64,000 nt of DNA from Rallus limicola (Eukaryota; Chordata; Aves; Gruiformes; Rallidae). Made by a program: the position numbers and the translations under genes. How positions within the stretch are numbered: position 1 is the first letter of the stretch; each line of letters begins with the position of its first letter. Below, one piece after another: positions 62,501 through 64,000 of the stretch. The notes under the pieces are model-generated. The model was not told the origin of the DNA. It saw only the letters and a program-made list of their open reading frames with translations, and searched no databases. The stretch spans positions 78,604,520-78,668,519 of the forward strand of contig JAKCOZ010000001.1 in NCBI GenBank assembly GCA_022605955.1, given 5' to 3'.

Positions 62501-62718
62501 TTTGTCTTTGTTTAACCCTTCTCATGAGGGAGCACCTCCTACAGAGGCTTCGCGCCAGCATTCATCACAACCACCAGCACACTGACAGCAGAACTCTTGC
62601 ACTTACTTCTCAGCAGGCTGAGGTAGCGGGTGGTTGGGTACTGATGCCACAAGGTTAAGAGAAGAGCCCATGGCAAAGCGATCAGGAGCGTGGTAAGAAG
62701 GTTACGTCTCCTCAGCAT
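59548..62718 (-). CDS. B3GAT1: Galactosylgalactosylxylosylprotein 3-beta-glucuronosyltransferase 1-like, 344 aa
   Basis: Golgi type II enzyme of family GT43 that adds glucuronic acid from UDP-GlcA to terminal Gal-beta1,4-GlcNAc, the step before HNK-1 sulfation. Minus-strand coding exons are 62718-62607, 62277-61739, 60425-60129 and 59634-59548, all GT-AG and in phase. Residues about 6-24 form the signal-anchor. 'SRPPPWSDTLPTI' and 'ITPTYTRPVQKAELTRL' open the catalytic domain. The metal site 'ADDDNTYS' is at Asp205-Asp207, the predicted catalytic Glu is at 294 in 'GGYQETSLL', and 'WHTRTE' (320-325) binds donor. All are intact, so activity is expected. N- and C-termini resemble human B3GAT1 (334 aa), but the stem (about 28-75) and the 'KLGLSWIPSH' segment differ. 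It may therefore be a second B3GAT1-type paralog rather than the orthologue. An acceptor at 62755 implies an upstream 5' non-coding exon. Confidence 0.93.
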
Positions 62719-62755
62719 GCTGCAGAGAGCTTCCAATGCCCAGGCATCTCTCTAC

Positions 62756-63737
62756 CTTTCAGAACAGAAAAAAATAGAGAGTAAGGCATATGAAGTATCA
62801 GTCACTGCAGACATTAGGACAGCGAGTCTGGGGGCCAGACTAACAGACTGAGTTTGACTTGCTTGGAGGGAGGCATGATAAATGTTGGGTCCTGCTCCAG
62901 CAAAGCATTTTTCTGAGTATAAGTTTTCAGGGAACCCCATTACTGTTGCAGGCCCAAACCATTATCCATCTGCCCCAGCCAACTCCTGTGCTATTGAATA
63001 GAGGCTTTCATCAATCTATGTTGCTATAAAGAACCTCCCACTGACTCATGATGAACCCACTGTCCTTAGGATTGTTCACGTTGATGATTCTGCAGGCAGA
63101 GAGGACTGTTACTTGACCCCTCTCCACGGTTCATATTATTCCTGACTTTGTGGCAACCATTTAATTAGCTTCTTTTGTAGGGTTTTTTAAAACTGTGTGC
63201 AAGATTTGTGTTCCTGCATTTGCAAGTGGACAAAACCAGAAAATGTCAGGGATCCTCACAATAGCCAGCATCGCTGCCACTCCTGTAGTTTTAATTCATC
63301 CTCCTTATCCACCATCGAGGCAGTCAGTGGTGCATGCTGTCACCTACTATGTTTTCCTTGAAATCCCTGCCTCAGTCATTCCACACTGCTGGCTATGGCT
63401 GCTGGAAGTTTGATTATTCCACATCTTTTTCTACTCCTGGTTTGCAGTGTTTGGTCAATGCAGCATTTAGCTTAAATCACAGACCTCAGAATACTTTAAT
63501 TTCTTAATTGGCATTTCTGCAATGTACATGCTCATGAGATCTGAGGAACTGCAGCAGTTAACATCTGTTTTCGAAGCTCCTTCTATAAGGTGAGAGGAAC
63601 TCAGAAAAATAAAGAGAAATAACGGACAAAAGCATCAGGAATAATCAACAACAGGAGGGTGGTTTATTTACAGAGGGTCCAAGCTACAGCAGTCCTGTGC
63701 TTGGTTTTTCACAATTGTTGAGCATCTCCAGGTCCCA
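62756..63737. other. Upstream flank of the B3GAT1-like gene
   Basis: No coding exon or repeat recognised. It probably belongs to the 5' intron of the B3GAT1-like gene. A minus-strand AATAAA near 63661-63666 could end a gene lying further right. Confidence 0.4.
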
Positions 63738-63833
63738 CTAGTTGATCTTCTTCATGAGCACTCTCTGGAAATCAGATCCCTGGCTTCTCAAGGTGGCCAT
63801 ACCTTCACCAAAGTATCCAACATTAATGATCAG
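63738..63833 (-). CDS. Candidate 3' end of another minus-strand gene
   Basis: A 31-codon open frame ends in TAG at 63738 with the residues 'RSQGSDFQRVLMKKIN'. It is followed about 75 nt later by a minus-strand AATAAA. Protein-like composition and the nearby poly(A) signal suggest a terminal exon or a processed pseudogene. It is too short to identify, and no acceptor was confirmed. Confidence 0.25.
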   Translation of the reverse strand: MIINVGYFGEGMATLRSQGSDFQRVLMKKIN

Positions 63834-64000
63834 TTAGGAAAACACAGACTGAAGTACTTGAATGTCTCTTGCAGACCACTTGTTCAGGGACATAACTCAG
63901 CCCTATGTACAGTCATGGTGTGATGAGATCCCAGTCCTGGCTTATTGGCTTGAAAGACCTTTAATAGCCTGCGTGCAGTAAGTCATATAAGTATGAGTTC

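Noticed and set aside
1..64000. CRISPR arrays, tRNA or rRNA genes, bacterial insertion sequences
   Set aside because: No regularly spaced repeats, cloverleaf or rRNA signatures were seen by eye. The introns and CR1 elements mark this as vertebrate nuclear DNA. A tRNA scan was not run.

Overview
This window is vertebrate nuclear DNA, almost certainly from a bird. It has spliced, widely spaced exons, many 3'-truncated CR1 LINE fragments, bird-type endogenous-retrovirus LTRs with TG...CA ends, and one compact CpG-island promoter. No bacterial operon, CRISPR array, rRNA or tRNA gene was seen. I could not fix the species.

Three glycosyltransferase genes form the core. (1) B4GALT4, plus strand, six coding exons between 15663 and 31241, 352 aa, with an intact catalytic apparatus. 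(2) A B4GALT3-like gene, minus strand, six coding exons between 47458 and 33447, 344 aa, tail-to-tail with B4GALT4. Every exon joins in frame, but the residues for catalysis, metal binding and donor binding are substituted, so it looks like a pseudo-galactosyltransferase. (3) A B3GAT1-like glucuronyltransferase, minus strand, four coding exons between 62718 and 59548, 344 aa, with an intact active site.

Layout: 1-15.4 kb is non-coding and repeat-rich (an LTR fragment, CR1 pieces, a decayed provirus at about 9.2-12.6 kb, and an LTR at 13.04-13.42 kb). 15.46-31.8 kb is B4GALT4. Intron 3 carries a solo LTR and a long CR1-like element. 31.8-32.9 kb is the short space between the two converging genes, largely an LTR-type repeat. 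32.9-48.4 kb is the B4GALT3-like gene with its CpG island. A second solo LTR of the same family lies only 22 nt upstream of its last exon. 48.4-58.5 kb is mostly unassigned, with one CR1 and several exon-like open stretches that I could not identify. 58.5-62.8 kb is the B3GAT1-like gene. Past 63 kb there may be the 3' end of another minus-strand gene.

Pathway logic: B4GALT enzymes make Gal-beta1,4-GlcNAc in the Golgi, and B3GAT1-type enzymes cap that unit with glucuronic acid on the way to the HNK-1 epitope. The window therefore holds consecutive steps of one glycan pathway plus a family member that seems to have lost catalysis while keeping its fold. That last gene, with the LTR beside its final splice acceptor, is the most notable content.
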